64,000 bases of DNA. Source: Comamonadaceae bacterium (GTDB lineage: Bacteria > Pseudomonadota > Gammaproteobacteria > Burkholderiales > Burkholderiaceae_C). The DNA lies in contig JAIYCB010000002.1 of the NCBI GenBank assembly GCA_027488215.1, forward strand, positions 1 to 64,000, read 5' to 3'. The first letter of the stretch is position 1. Each line of letters opens with the position of its first letter. Below, piece by piece: positions 17,818 through 27,705 of this stretch. A program made the position numbers and the translations under genes. The notes under the pieces are model-generated. The model worked only from the letters and a program-made list of their open reading frames with translations. It had not been told where the DNA came from and did not search any database.

Positions 17818-18750
17818 ATGAGCAAAGCCCGCAAAGTCATCATCACCTGCGCCCCCACCGGGGCCATTCACACGCCCAGCATGTCGCCGCATTTGCCGGT
17901 GACGGCCGACGAGATCGCCGATGCGGCCATTGCCGCGGCAGAGGCGGGCGCGGCCATCTTGCACCTGCATGCGCGCGATCCGGCAGACGGTCGCCCCTCG
18001 CAAGACCCGGCGTTTTTTGTGCCATTTTTACAAAAGATCAAGGCCCACACCAACGCCGTCATCAACCTGACCACGGGCGGCAGCCCACACATGACCGTGC
18101 ACGAGCGCATGCAACCGGCGCTGACCTTCAAGCCCGAAGTGGCGTCGCTCAATATGGGGTCGATGAACTTTGGTCTGTTCCCCATGCTGGACCGCTTCAA
18201 GTCTTTTGAGCACGAGTGGGAGCGGGCGCACCTCGAAAAGAGCCGAGATCTGGTGTTCAAGAACACTTACCAAGACATCGAAACGATTTTGCGCTTGGGC
18301 ACTGAAAATGGCACCCGCTTCGAGTTCGAGTGCTACGACATCAGCCATCTGTACAACCTGGCGCACTTCCGCGATCGGGGACTGGTCACCGGCCCTTTGT
18401 TTGTGCAGTCAGTGTTCGGCATTTTGGGTGGCATTGGCCCTCACCCCGAAGACCTGATGCACATGCGCCGTACAGCCGATCGATTGTTTGGCAGTGATTA
18501 CCAGTGGTCGATTCTGGGTGCAGGCAAGGGCCAGATTGCGCTGGCCAGCATTGGCGCGGCCATGGGTTCGAACGTTCGGGTGGGCCTGGAAGACTCGCTG
18601 TGGATTGGCCCTGGAAAATTGGCCGAGTCCAGTGCTCAGCAGGTGCAGCGCATCCGCACCGTGCTGGAAGCACTGAATCTGGAGGTCGCCACCCCCGACG
18701 AGGCGCGCAGCATGTTGGCGCTCAAGGGCGGGGATCGGGTGAACTTTTGA
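17818..18750 (+). CDS. BKACE-family beta-keto acid cleavage enzyme (DUF849)
   Basis: This 310-residue TIM-barrel enzyme belongs to the family typified by 3-keto-5-aminohexanoate cleavage enzyme (Kce). Members condense a beta-keto acid with acetyl-CoA, using a zinc ion, to give acetoacetate and a new CoA ester. Zinc ligands are visible in HLHARDP (about residues 44-50), and substrate-binding segments are FEFECYDISHL and SVFGILGGIGPHPEDLMHM. The start at 17818 follows TTTGGAG. The upstream open frame is rejected because homologues start MSKxRKVIITCAPTGA. The substrate cannot be told from sequence; lysine-fermentation partners are absent. Confidence 0.9.
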   Translation: MSKARKVIITCAPTGAIHTPSMSPHLPVTADEIADAAIAAAEAGAAILHLHARDPADGRPSQDPAFFVPFLQKIKAHTNAVINLTTGGSPHMTVHERMQPALTFKPEVASLNMGSMNFGLFPMLDRFKSFEHEWERAHLEKSRDLVFKNTYQDIETILRLGTENGTRFEFECYDISHLYNLAHFRDRGLVTGPLFVQSVFGILGGIGPHPEDLMHMRRTADRLFGSDYQWSILGAGKGQIALASIGAAMGSNVRVGLEDSLWIGPGKLAESSAQQVQRIRTVLEALNLEVATPDEARSMLALKGGDRVNF

Positions 18751-18753
18751 GGT

Positions 18754-21700
18754 TCACATATTACGGCGGTATTGACCACCCACTTCAAACAGTGCGTTGG
18801 TGATCTGGCCGAGTGAGCACACCCGCACCGCGTCCATCAGCACTTCGAACACATTGCCGTTGTCGATCACGGCTTGCTGCAAACGCTTGAGCATCGCGGG
18901 CGATTCGTTGGCATGCAGCGCGTGGAAGTCGTTCAGGCGCTTGAGCTGCGACTGTTTTTCTTCCTCGGTCGAGCGGGCCAGCTCCAGCGTTTCCATGACT
19001 TCGTCACCCTTGGGGTTGCGGAAGGTGTTGACGCCGATGATGGGCAGCTCGCCAGTGTGCTTGAGCATCTCGTAGTGCATCGATTCGTCTTGGATCTTGC
19101 CGCGCTGGTAGCCGGTTTCCATGGCGCCCAGCACGCCGCCGCGCTCGGCGATTTTCTCGAACTCGGCCAGCACGGCCTCTTCGACCAACTCGGTCAGCTC
19201 GTCGATGATGAAGGCACCCTGATTGGGGTTTTCGTTTTTGGCCAAGCCCCACTCTCGGTTGATGATCAGCTGGATCGCCATGGCGCGGCGCACCGAGTCT
19301 TCGGTGGGCGTGGTGATGGCTTCGTCAAACGCATTGGTGTGCAGGCTGTTGCAGTTGTCGTAGATCGCGATCAGCGCTTGCAGCGTGGTGCGGATGTCGT
19401 TGAACTGGATCTCTTGCGCGTGCAGCGAACGGCCCGAAGTCTGTATGTGGTACTTCAGTTTTTGTGAGCGCTCGTTCGCGCCGTACTTCTCTTTCATGGC
19501 CACGGCCCAGATGCGGCGCGCCACGCGGCCGAGCACCGTGTATTCAGGGTCCATGCCGTTGCTGAAGAAGAAGGAGAGATTCGGCGCAAAATCGTCGATG
19601 TGCATGCCACGCGCCAGGTAAGCTTCCACAAAGGTGAAGCCGTTGGACAGCGTGAAGGCCAGCTGCGAAATCGGGTTGGCTCCGGCCTCGGCGATGTGGT
19701 AACCCGAGATGGACACAGAGTAGAAGTTGCGCACGTCGTGGTGCACAAAATACTGCGCGATGTCCCCCATCACTTTGAGTGAAAACTCGGTCGAGAAGAT
19801 GCAGGTGTTCTGACCTTGGTCTTCTTTCAGGATGTCGGCCTGCACCGTGCCGCGCACATTGGCCAGCACCCATTCCTTGATCTTGGCGGTTTCGGTCTCG
19901 GTGGGCTCGCGGCCGTTCTCGGTCTTGAACTTGTCGATGTTCTGGTCGATGGCCGTGTTCATGAACATGGCCAGGATCGACGGCGCAGGGCCGTTGATGG
20001 TCATCGACACGCTGGTGGTCGGGTTGCACAGGTCAAAGCCCGAGTACAGCACCTTCATGTCGTCGAGCGTGGCCACGTTCACGCCCGAGTTGCCGATCTT
20101 GCCGTAGATATCGGGGCGCAGGTCTGGGTCGTTGCCGTACAGCGTGACCGAATCAAACGCGGTGGACAGGCGCTTGGCGGGCATGCCTTCGCTGACCAGC
20201 TTGAAGCGGCGGTTGGTGCGGAAGGGGTCGCCTTCACCGGCGAACATGCGGGTCGGGTCTTCGCCCTCGCGCTTGAAGGCAAAGGTCCCTGCGGTGTAGG
20301 GGTAGCTGCCGGGCACGTTGTCCAGCATCAACCACTTGAGGATTTCGCCGTGGTCTTCGTACTGCGGCAGAGCCACCTTGCGGATGGTGGTGCCAGAAAG
20401 GCTCTTGGTGGTCAGTGCGGTGCGAATCTCTTTGTCGCGGATCTTCACCACGTACTCATCGCCCGCATAGGCTTTTTGCATGTTGGGCCACTGGGCCAGC
20501 AGCTTCTTGGCGGTGGGGTCTTGCGTTTGCTCGCGTTGCACGGCCAAGTCAATCGCAGCTTCGGCGGCTTTGGCGCGACCGGATTTGCCCACTTCGAGCA
20601 TGCGGGCGGCGGCGCGCAGTTGCTGGATTTCGCGGGCCAAGCGTGATTGCTCGATGGCGCGCTTCTTGTAGCCGCGCACCGTGTCGCTGATTTCGGCCAG
20701 GTAGCGGGTGCGTGCGCCAGGCACGACCGGGTTCTGGTGGGTGCTGTAGCGCACCTTGACCAAAGGCAAACGGCCCTCAATGGTCTTCATGCCGAGCGCG
20801 GCCAGACGAGTTTTGAGGGCTTGATACAGGGCCGTGACGCCGTCGTCGTTGAAGCGTGCAGCCATGGTGCCAAACACTGGCATCTGCTCTGTGGGCACGG
20901 TCCAGGCTTCTTTGTTGCGCTGCACCTGCTTGGCCACGTCGCGCAGGGCGTCAGACGCACCCTTGCGGTCGAATTTGTTGATCGCCACGAACTCGGCAAA
21001 GTCGAGCATGTCGATCTTCTCGAGCTGGCTGGCCGCGCCAAACTCGGGCGTCATCACGTACATGGGCACATCCACATGCGGCACGATGGCGGCGTCGCCC
21101 TGGCCAATGCCGGACGTTTCCACCACGATCAAATCAAAGCCCGCTACCTTGCAAGCTGCCACCACGTCTGGCAGGGCGGCTGAGATTTCGGAGCCAAAGT
21201 CACGTGTGGCCAGCGAACGCATGAACACACGCGAACCCGTGGACCAAGGTGAAATCGCGTTCATGCGGATGCGGTCGCCCAGCAGGGCGCCACCGCTCTT
21301 GCGGCGTGATGGGTCGATCGAGATCACTGCCACGCGCAGCGCGTCGCCCTGGTCGAGGCGCAGGCGGCGGATCAATTCATCGGTGAGCGACGACTTGCCC
21401 GCACCGCCGGTGCCGGTGATGCCCAGCACGGGCACCTTCTTGGCTGCAGCTTGTTCGCGCACAGCGGCCACCACTTGGGCATCGGCCTTGTCGTTTTCGA
21501 GCGCGGTGATCAGTTGCGCCAGCGCACGCCAGTTCATCTCGGTGTGGCCTTTTATGGCGGCCACGTCTTTGGGTGCCAGGGGGCTGATGTCTTTGTCGCA
21601 GCGCATGACCATCTCGCCGATCATCCCGGCCAGTCCCATCTTCTGGCCGTCTTCGGGGCTGAAAATGCGCACGCCGTGCTCAGCCAGCATGCGGATCTCG

Positions 21701-22044
21701 GACGGCACGATCACGCCGCCACCGCCGCCAAACACCTGGATGTGTTCGCCGCCACGCGCCTTGAGCAGTTCGGTCATGTAGGTGAAGTATTCGTTGTGCC
21801 CGCCTTGGTAAGAGCTGATGGCGATGCCCTGCGCGTCTTCTTGCAGCGCGGCGGTCACCACCTCGTCCACCGAGCGGTTGTGGCCCAGGTGGATCACTTC
21901 GGCACCCATGCTCTGCAAGATGCGGCGCATGATGTTGATGGCCGCGTCGTGCCCGTCAAAAAGGCTGGCAGCCGTGACAAAACGTACCTTGTTCGTGGGG
22001 CGGTATTCGGCCAGGGCTTTGAATTCAGCGGACAGATCGGTCAT
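18754..22044 (-). CDS. icmF: Fused isobutyryl-CoA mutase IcmF
   Basis: This 1096-residue adenosylcobalamin enzyme interconverts isobutyryl-CoA and butyryl-CoA (and pivalyl/isovaleryl-CoA in some members). Domains in order are a B12-binding domain (about residues 20-150, DGHDAA at 30-35 carrying the cobalt-ligand histidine), a MeaB-like G-protein chaperone with P-loop GTGGAGKSS (about 211-219), a linker, and the mutase TIM barrel (about 530-1096, with [14 protein letters not shown] and [18 protein letters not shown] segments). This fusion order distinguishes IcmF from methylmalonyl-CoA mutase. The upstream region holds a perfect 18-bp palindrome (22089-22106) and no recognisable cobalamin riboswitch. 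It converges with the BKACE gene, three bases away. Confidence 0.95.
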   Translation of the reverse strand: MTDLSAEFKALAEYRPTNKVRFVTAASLFDGHDAAINIMRRILQSMGAEVIHLGHNRSVDEVVTAALQEDAQGIAISSYQGGHNEYFTYMTELLKARGGEHIQVFGGGGGVIVPSEIRMLAEHGVRIFSPEDGQKMGLAGMIGEMVMRCDKDISPLAPKDVAAIKGHTEMNWRALAQLITALENDKADAQVVAAVREQAAAKKVPVLGITGTGGAGKSSLTDELIRRLRLDQGDALRVAVISIDPSRRKSGGALLGDRIRMNAISPWSTGSRVFMRSLATRDFGSEISAALPDVVAACKVAGFDLIVVETSGIGQGDAAIVPHVDVPMYVMTPEFGAASQLEKIDMLDFAEFVAINKFDRKGASDALRDVAKQVQRNKEAWTVPTEQMPVFGTMAARFNDDGVTALYQALKTRLAALGMKTIEGRLPLVKVRYSTHQNPVVPGARTRYLAEISDTVRGYKKRAIEQSRLAREIQQLRAAARMLEVGKSGRAKAAEAAIDLAVQREQTQDPTAKKLLAQWPNMQKAYAGDEYVVKIRDKEIRTALTTKSLSGTTIRKVALPQYEDHGEILKWLMLDNVPGSYPYTAGTFAFKREGEDPTRMFAGEGDPFRTNRRFKLVSEGMPAKRLSTAFDSVTLYGNDPDLRPDIYGKIGNSGVNVATLDDMKVLYSGFDLCNPTTSVSMTINGPAPSILAMFMNTAIDQNIDKFKTENGREPTETETAKIKEWVLANVRGTVQADILKEDQGQNTCIFSTEFSLKVMGDIAQYFVHHDVRNFYSVSISGYHIAEAGANPISQLAFTLSNGFTFVEAYLARGMHIDDFAPNLSFFFSNGMDPEYTVLGRVARRIWAVAMKEKYGANERSQKLKYHIQTSGRSLHAQEIQFNDIRTTLQALIAIYDNCNSLHTNAFDEAITTPTEDSVRRAMAIQLIINREWGLAKNENPNQGAFIIDELTELVEEAVLAEFEKIAERGGVLGAMETGYQRGKIQDESMHYEMLKHTGELPIIGVNTFRNPKGDEVMETLELARSTEEEKQSQLKRLNDFHALHANESPAMLKRLQQAVIDNGNVFEVLMDAVRVCSLGQITNALFEVGGQYRRNM

Positions 22045-22088
22045 GGGGCGACTCCGGTAGCGAGCAGTTACTTGATCGGGGCGTTGAC

Positions 22089-22106
22089 GTTGACGTAAAC
22101 GTCAAC
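22089..22106. promoter_or_regulatory. Palindromic operator upstream of icmF (LiuR/MerR-like)
   Basis: GTTGACG-TAAA-CGTCAAC is a perfect 7+4+7 palindrome in the icmF/rhodanese intergenic region, 45 bases upstream of the icmF start. A further GTTGACG half-site precedes it at 22083. It resembles operators described for the MerR-type regulator LiuR of branched-chain amino acid and acyl-CoA catabolism. The regulator itself is not in the window. Confidence 0.5.
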
Positions 22107-22235
22107 CAAAACCCGCATCTTAGCCGTTGCAGCCTGTCCTGTCACTGACACTGTGGCCCTCACTTTTGCCTCTTGCCAAAAAGCTATGATTCCACCCAGA
22201 TCAAGGACTCGTTCCGAGGCCCTTGCAAAGACAGA

Positions 22236-22679
22236 ATGCCCACCATGACCGCACCCTTGACCCCTCCTGCGCAAGATGTTCAACCCGCCGCCGGTTACGC
22301 AGGCGACATTTCGCCCCAACTGGCTTGGGCCTGGATGCAGTCGGGCGAGGCCGAACTGGTGGATGTGCGCACCGACGCCGAGCGCGCCTGGGTGGGTTTT
22401 GTGCCCGGCGCGCAAGCTCTGGCCTGGAAGCAGTGGCCCGGCATGGTGATGAACCCCGACTTTGACGCGGGCGTGCAAGCCTTGGGCGCGGGGGGTAAAA
22501 AACTGGTGTTGCTGTGCCGCAGTGGCGTACGCTCGATTGCCGCCGCCCAGCGTGCCACCGCGCTGGGCTTGCAGGCCTACAACATCCTCGAAGGCTTTGA
22601 GGGTGACCCGGACGATCAGGCACACCGGGGCCAAAAGGGCGGCTGGCGCTACCGCGGCCTGCCCTGGCAGCAAAACTGA
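22236..22679 (+). CDS. Rhodanese-like domain protein
   Basis: This protein of about 147 residues is a single rhodanese domain: AWAWMQSGEAELVDVRTDAERAWVGFVPGA, then the active-site loop LLCRSGVRSIAAAQRATALG with the catalytic cysteine, and GFEGDPDDQAHRGQ near the end. Single-domain rhodaneses transfer sulfane sulfur or serve as sulfur carriers; the acceptor is unknown. ATGs at 22236 and 22245 are both possible starts, and residues upstream of these look non-coding. It is divergent from icmF and convergent with the amidase gene. Confidence 0.88.
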   Translation: MPTMTAPLTPPAQDVQPAAGYAGDISPQLAWAWMQSGEAELVDVRTDAERAWVGFVPGAQALAWKQWPGMVMNPDFDAGVQALGAGGKKLVLLCRSGVRSIAAAQRATALGLQAYNILEGFEGDPDDQAHRGQKGGWRYRGLPWQQN

Positions 22680-22689
22680 ACTCTTGGGT

Positions 22690-24120
22690 TTACACGCCAG
22701 GAGGGCGCCGTGCGATCAGTTCCAGGTTGGCCATTTCGTAGGCATGCGCCAGCTTCAGCAAGTCCCAGTCACCTTGCGGTTTGCCAATCAACGCCAGGCC
22801 CATGGGCAAACCGTTTGAGCCAAAGCCTGCGGGCACGCTGATCGAAGGCAGCCCCGCAAAGGTGGCGTAAATTACCACTTCCATCCAGCGGTGGTAGGTG
22901 TCCATGCTTTGGCCTGCAATGCTTTGAGGCCAGCGCAGCGACACGTCAAAGGGCCAGACTTGGGCCACCGGAATGGCCAATACGTCGAACTTTTCAAACA
23001 ACTGCAGCATGCTCTGGTAAAAGCGCGTGCGGCTGGCGCTGGCGGCCATCAATTGCGAACCCGTCAAGCCCAGCGATTGGTCGTACTCCCACAGGGCTTC
23101 GGTTTTGATGTGTGCCCGGTTGGCCGGGTTGACGAGGAAAGGCGCGATGCGCGGCCCCACCAAGGCCTGCCGCCAGACCAACCAGGCTTGCCAGATCTGC
23201 TCGGGCGGCATGCCCAGCCGAGCCTCATCCAACTTGCAGCCCATGCCTGAAAAGCTTTTCAGTGCCGATTCGCATAGGTCCAGAATGCCGTTTTCCATGG
23301 GCAGGTAGCCCTGCAGGTCACCCAGCCAGCCAATGCGCTGGCCCTTGGGGTCCATCTCCAGCGAGCCAGCAAACACCGACGGATCGCCGTCCAGGCTGAG
23401 TGGGCTGGATGGGTCTGGGCCCGCTTGCACCGACAGCAGCATGGCCACATCGCGCACATGGCGGCCCATGGGCCCCTCGGTGCCCAGCTGTGCAATGAAC
23501 ACGTCTTGTGCGGGTGACATGGGTACCCGGCCTTGCGAGGGACGCAAGCCGAATACATGGTTCCAGCCCGCCGGGTTGCGCAAGCTGCCCATGAAGTCCG
23601 AGCCATCGGCCACGGGCAACAAGCGCTGGGCCAACGCGACGGCTGCGCCGCCGCTGCTGCCCCCCGCGGATTTGCTGGGGTCCCAGGCGTTGCGCGTGGG
23701 GCCAAACACTTCGTTGAAGGTGTGCGAGCCCAGGCCGAACTCGGGCGAGTTGGTTTTGCCGATGACGATGGCGCCTGCGGCTTTCATACGCCGGGCCATC
23801 AGGCCGTCTTCGCTGGCCACAAAGTCTTTCATGAGAGGACTGCCCAAAGTGGTGCGCAGACCTTGCGCATTGGACAGGTCTTTGATGGCCTGAGGCATGC
23901 CGTGCATCCAGCCCATCGACTCGCCCCGGGCCAGTTGGGCATCGCGTTCGCGCGCTTGAGCCATCAAAAGTTCGGTTTCTTGCAGGCTGACGATGGCGTT
24001 GGACTGCGGATTCAGGTGGGCGATGCGCTCGAGTGTGGATTGCATGACTTCCTGGCACGACACCTGCTTGAGGTGAATGGCGCGGGACAAATCCAGAGCT
24101 GAAGTATCAGGGTTGACCAT
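22690..24120 (-). CDS. Amidase-signature family enzyme
   Basis: This 476-residue hydrolase of carboxamides has the Ser-cisSer-Lys triad of the amidase signature family: the lysine in GMPQAIKDLSNAQG (about residue 77) and the glycine/serine-rich SAGGSSGGAAVALAQ (about 151-165). The following segment, DGSDFMGSLRNPAGWNHVFGLRPSQGRVPMSP, carries the nucleophile; here the usual GGSIRxPA reads MGSLRNPA. It is divergent from the peptide ABC transporter operon across 158 bases, suggesting joint regulation. The substrate is unknown. GatA is excluded because gatB and gatC are absent and the sequence is the stand-alone type. Confidence 0.9.
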   Translation of the reverse strand: MVNPDTSALDLSRAIHLKQVSCQEVMQSTLERIAHLNPQSNAIVSLQETELLMAQARERDAQLARGESMGWMHGMPQAIKDLSNAQGLRTTLGSPLMKDFVASEDGLMARRMKAAGAIVIGKTNSPEFGLGSHTFNEVFGPTRNAWDPSKSAGGSSGGAAVALAQRLLPVADGSDFMGSLRNPAGWNHVFGLRPSQGRVPMSPAQDVFIAQLGTEGPMGRHVRDVAMLLSVQAGPDPSSPLSLDGDPSVFAGSLEMDPKGQRIGWLGDLQGYLPMENGILDLCESALKSFSGMGCKLDEARLGMPPEQIWQAWLVWRQALVGPRIAPFLVNPANRAHIKTEALWEYDQSLGLTGSQLMAASASRTRFYQSMLQLFEKFDVLAIPVAQVWPFDVSLRWPQSIAGQSMDTYHRWMEVVIYATFAGLPSISVPAGFGSNGLPMGLALIGKPQGDWDLLKLAHAYEMANLELIARRPPGV

Positions 24121-24278
24121 GTGGTGACGTTCTCGGGTTTTTTTGTATTATGAAAGCGGTCGAAGGGCGATCAGCCACTGGTGAAAACCCCGACTCCGAT
24201 TTGCGCAAAGGTGACGCTTGTTCGTTTTGAAAGCTGTCATCATGAAATTTCAACTGTTCCTACTTTGGAGATCTGATC

Positions 24279-25862
24279 ATGAAAAGACGTGTTCTGTTTG
24301 CCGCTGGTGGTTTGTTGGGTTTGAGCATGCTGGCCCCCGTGATGGCGCAAACCCAAGACAACAAAGTTTTCCGCTTTGTGCCACATGCCAACCTGACGGT
24401 GCTCGATCCGATTTGGACCACTGCCTATGTGACGCGCAACCATGCGTACATGATTTACGACACGCTTTTTTCGGAAGACGCACAAGGCAATATCAAGCCC
24501 CAGATGGTGGACACCTTCACCAACTCGCCCGATCGCAAAACCTGGACCTTCAAGTTGCGCAGCGGCCTGGAATTTCATGATGGCAAGCCGGTGACCAGCG
24601 AAGACGTGGTGGCCTCGCTCAAGCGCTGGGCCAGTCGCGACGCCATGGGTGGCATTCTCAACACCTTCATCGACCGCTATGAGACTCCCGACGCCAGCAC
24701 CTTCCGAATGATCCTCAAGGAGCCCAGCGGTATCGTGATTGACGCTTTGGGCAAGGCTTCGTCCAACGTGCCTTTCATCATGCCCGCGCGCATTGCAGCC
24801 ACCCCTGGCTCGGAGCAGATCAAGGAGCACATTGGCTCCGGTCCCTTCATCTTCAAAGCCGATGAATTCAAGCCCGGCGCGTTGGCGGTTTACACACGCA
24901 ATGCCAAATACAGGTCACGCAGCGAAGCACCAAGTGGCATGGCGGGTGGCCGTCCGGTCAACTTTGACCGCGTCGAGTGGGTCATCATCCGCGATCCGCA
25001 AACCCAGTTCAACGCCCTGAAAGCCGGGGAAGTGGACATGATCGAGCAGCCTAGTTTCGAGCAATACGAAACCCTCAAGAAAACCGAAGGCGTGAAGGTG
25101 GATGACTTCTCACCCGCGGGTCTGCAGTTCATCATGCGCTTTAACCATCTGCACAAGCCGTTTGACAATCCCAAAATCCGTCAGGCCGCCATGGTGGCCA
25201 TGGGCCAGCAGGCCTACATCAACACACAGGTTGGCGTGCCGGAATTGGGAAGGTTGTGCCGCAGCATCTACCCTTGCGGGACGACCTATGCCGATGAAAA
25301 CACAGGTTATTTCACCGGCGTGGCCAATCCTGCCAGAGCCCGCGAAATGTTGAAAGAGGCGGGCTATGACAATACCCCCGTACTTTTGATGCGCCCCACA
25401 GATTTGGCCTCGATTGCCAAGATCCCCTTGGTCGCCAAGCAGCAACTTGAAGCCGCGGGCTTCCGGGTCGACTTCCAGCAAATGGACTGGGCCTCTCTGT
25501 TGGCCCGCCGTGCCAAGAAGGACGCGCCTGCTGCCGGTGGTTGGAACGCCTTCTTGACGGCTTGGACGGCTGGCGACATCTCCAATCCGCTGGGCATGGC
25601 CATGTTGAATGCCAAGGGTGATGCAGGATGGTTCGGTTGGCAAAATGAGCCGCGCATCGAGAACTTGAAGGCCAGTTTTGCCCGTGCTGGCACCGTCGAA
25701 GAGAAAAAGAAGCTGGCCAGCCAGATCCAGGCTGTGGCTTTGGAAACTGCTACCCATGCACCTTTGGGGCAGTACCGTTCACCCACAGCGTTGCGCAGCA
25801 ACGTCAGCGGCTTGCTTGAAACCCCCGGTATTCCGGCCATGTGGGGCCTGAGGAAAAATTAA
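24279..25862 (+). CDS. Peptide ABC transporter, periplasmic substrate-binding protein
   Basis: This 527-residue family 5 solute-binding protein begins with a signal peptide (MKRRVLFAAGGLLGLSMLAPVMAQ). It shows the typical LTVLDPIWTTAYVTRNHAYMIYDTLFSED opening and the RSGLEFHDGKPVTSEDVVASLKRW motif of DppA/OppA-like proteins. These bind di- or oligopeptides, opines or related amides. It is the first gene of an operon with two permeases, a fused ATPase, an MlrC-type peptidase and an amidase. TGGAG at about 24265 serves as ribosome binding site. Confidence 0.95.
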   Translation: MKRRVLFAAGGLLGLSMLAPVMAQTQDNKVFRFVPHANLTVLDPIWTTAYVTRNHAYMIYDTLFSEDAQGNIKPQMVDTFTNSPDRKTWTFKLRSGLEFHDGKPVTSEDVVASLKRWASRDAMGGILNTFIDRYETPDASTFRMILKEPSGIVIDALGKASSNVPFIMPARIAATPGSEQIKEHIGSGPFIFKADEFKPGALAVYTRNAKYRSRSEAPSGMAGGRPVNFDRVEWVIIRDPQTQFNALKAGEVDMIEQPSFEQYETLKKTEGVKVDDFSPAGLQFIMRFNHLHKPFDNPKIRQAAMVAMGQQAYINTQVGVPELGRLCRSIYPCGTTYADENTGYFTGVANPARAREMLKEAGYDNTPVLLMRPTDLASIAKIPLVAKQQLEAAGFRVDFQQMDWASLLARRAKKDAPAAGGWNAFLTAWTAGDISNPLGMAMLNAKGDAGWFGWQNEPRIENLKASFARAGTVEEKKKLASQIQAVALETATHAPLGQYRSPTALRSNVSGLLETPGIPAMWGLRKN

Positions 25863-25876
25863 TCAGGTTCTGATCG

Positions 25877-26830
25877 ATGTTTCAATTCGTCCTGCGCCGC
25901 ATTTTGGCGGTGCTGCCGGTTCTGTTCGTCGTGTCGCTGGTGGTCTTCCTCATTTTGAGGTTGGCCCCCGGTGATCCGGCGGCCGTGATCGCCGGCAACA
26001 GTGCCACCAACGAAGACATCAACCGCATCCGGGAGCAGCTGGGTCTGGATCGTTCGATCCTGTCCCAGTATTTCATCTGGATCGGGCGCGTCATTCAGGG
26101 GGATTTGGGTTATTCCTATTACCTGAACAAGCCCGTGACCGATTTGATCGCCCAGCGGATCGAGCCTACCTTGTCCCTCGCCGCTGGTACGCTGGTGTTG
26201 GCGATTGCCGTGGCCATACCCTTGGGAACGATTGCGGCATGGCGCATGGGGGGCTGGTTGGACAAGATCCTGTCTGGCTTTTCGGTGGCAGGTTTCTCGG
26301 TGCCGGTGTTTGTGATCGGCTACTTGATGATTTATCTGTTTGCCATTCGGTTGGATTGGCTCCCGGTTCAGGGCTACAAGGCGCTGACGGGCCCCAAGGC
26401 CGTGGGCCTGTGGGACTGGATGCGGCAGTTGATCCTGCCCTGGATGACCTTGGGCATGATTTACGTGGCACTGATTGCACGGGTCACCCGCGCCAGTGTG
26501 TCTGAGGCTTTGACCGAAGACTACATTCGCACGGCACGCGCCAAGGGTGTGACCGAGAAGATCGTGCTGTTGCGGCACGCGCTGGCCAACGCGGCTGTGC
26601 CCATCGTGACGGTGATTGGCATTGGGGTTGCCTTGCTGATTGGTGGGGTGGTGGTGACCGAGACGGTGTATGCCATTCCAGGTTTGGGCATGCTCACGGT
26701 GGATGCGGTGCTCAACCGTGACTTCCCTGTGATTCAGGGACTGGTCCTGCTCTTTTCCTGTGCCTACGTGTTCATCAATCTCATGGTCGATTTGAGCTAC
26801 CTCTTTCTAGATCCGAGGATCCGATACTGA
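25877..26830 (+). CDS. Peptide ABC transporter permease, DppB type
   Basis: This 317-residue inner-membrane protein has six predicted helices, beginning FVLRRILAVLPVLFVVSLVVFLILRLAPGDPA, the DppB/OppB N-terminal signature. Its EAA loop is EALTEDYIRTARAKGVTEKIVLLRHALANA, which contacts the ATPase. It lies 14 bases after the binding-protein gene, and its stop overlaps the start of the second permease (TGATG at 26828-26832). Confidence 0.95.
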   Translation: MFQFVLRRILAVLPVLFVVSLVVFLILRLAPGDPAAVIAGNSATNEDINRIREQLGLDRSILSQYFIWIGRVIQGDLGYSYYLNKPVTDLIAQRIEPTLSLAAGTLVLAIAVAIPLGTIAAWRMGGWLDKILSGFSVAGFSVPVFVIGYLMIYLFAIRLDWLPVQGYKALTGPKAVGLWDWMRQLILPWMTLGMIYVALIARVTRASVSEALTEDYIRTARAKGVTEKIVLLRHALANAAVPIVTVIGIGVALLIGGVVVTETVYAIPGLGMLTVDAVLNRDFPVIQGLVLLFSCAYVFINLMVDLSYLFLDPRIRY

Positions 26831-27705
26831 TGTCTGTCTCTCAGCGTTTGTGGGCCAACGGCTCAGTCCGGTTCGGTGCCGTGGTGCTTGGCTTCATGGT
26901 GCTGGTGTCGCTGTTGGCGCCCTGGCTTGGCACGGTGGACCCGGCGGCCATGGACTCCAATTTCATCAACAAGCCTGCTGGCCTTAAAGGTAACTTCACA
27001 TTGGTCGATGGCAGCACGGTCGCCCATACCTTCTGGCTGGGTACCGACAGCTTTGGCCGTGATTTGTACAGCCGTGTGGTGTATGGAGCGCAAGTTTCCT
27101 TGCTGGTGGGGGGGTTCACAGCCGCGCTGGCATTGGCGCTGGGCGGCTTTTTGGGCATGTTGGCGGGGTACTTTCGGCAAGTGGATGCGGTCCTGATGCG
27201 TTTCATGGACGGCCTGATGGCGATCCCTGCCATTTTGTTGGCCATTGCCTTGGTGGCAGCACTCGGTGCCCAGGTCGCCACGGTGGTGGTGGCCATCGCG
27301 ATCCCTGAGGTGCCGCGTGTCACCCGATTGGTTCGATCTTTGGTGCTGAGCTTGCGTGAAGAGCCTTTTGTGGAAGCAGCCCGCGCATTGGCCACACCAA
27401 CGCCTGTGATCCTTTGGCGGCACATCCTCCCCAATGCTTTGGCGCCGCTGATCGTACAGGGCACCTTTGTGGCGGCATCGGCTGTTTTGACCGAGGCGAT
27501 CTTGAGTTTTCTGGGCCTGGGCTTGCCTCCGGATATTCCAACCTGGGGCAACATCATGGCCGAGGGGCGCGTGCAGTTCAGCCAGTACCCTGGCAATGTG
27601 CTGTATCCCGCCTTGTTTTTGGTGCCCACGGTGCTGGCCGTGAATTTGCTGGGAGATGGTCTGCGCGACGTGCTCGATCCCAAGTTTGCGAAAAGGGGCG
27701 CGTGA
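26830..27705 (+). CDS. Peptide ABC transporter permease, DppC type
   Basis: This 291-residue inner-membrane protein pairs with the preceding permease. It has one N-terminal helix, a periplasmic loop containing FWLGTDSFGRDLYSRVVYGAQVSL (the DppC/OppC hallmark GTDxxGRD), then five helices. Its EAA loop is EPFVEAARALATPTPVILWRHILPN. Start and stop overlap both neighbours, which indicates tight translational coupling. Confidence 0.95.
   Translation: MSVSQRLWANGSVRFGAVVLGFMVLVSLLAPWLGTVDPAAMDSNFINKPAGLKGNFTLVDGSTVAHTFWLGTDSFGRDLYSRVVYGAQVSLLVGGFTAALALALGGFLGMLAGYFRQVDAVLMRFMDGLMAIPAILLAIALVAALGAQVATVVVAIAIPEVPRVTRLVRSLVLSLREEPFVEAARALATPTPVILWRHILPNALAPLIVQGTFVAASAVLTEAILSFLGLGLPPDIPTWGNIMAEGRVQFSQYPGNVLYPALFLVPTVLAVNLLGDGLRDVLDPKFAKRGA

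Noticed and set aside
22045..22235. Cobalamin riboswitch upstream of the B12-dependent icmF
   Set aside because: I looked for a B12 box and the associated stems in this gap and found only the GTTGACG palindrome.
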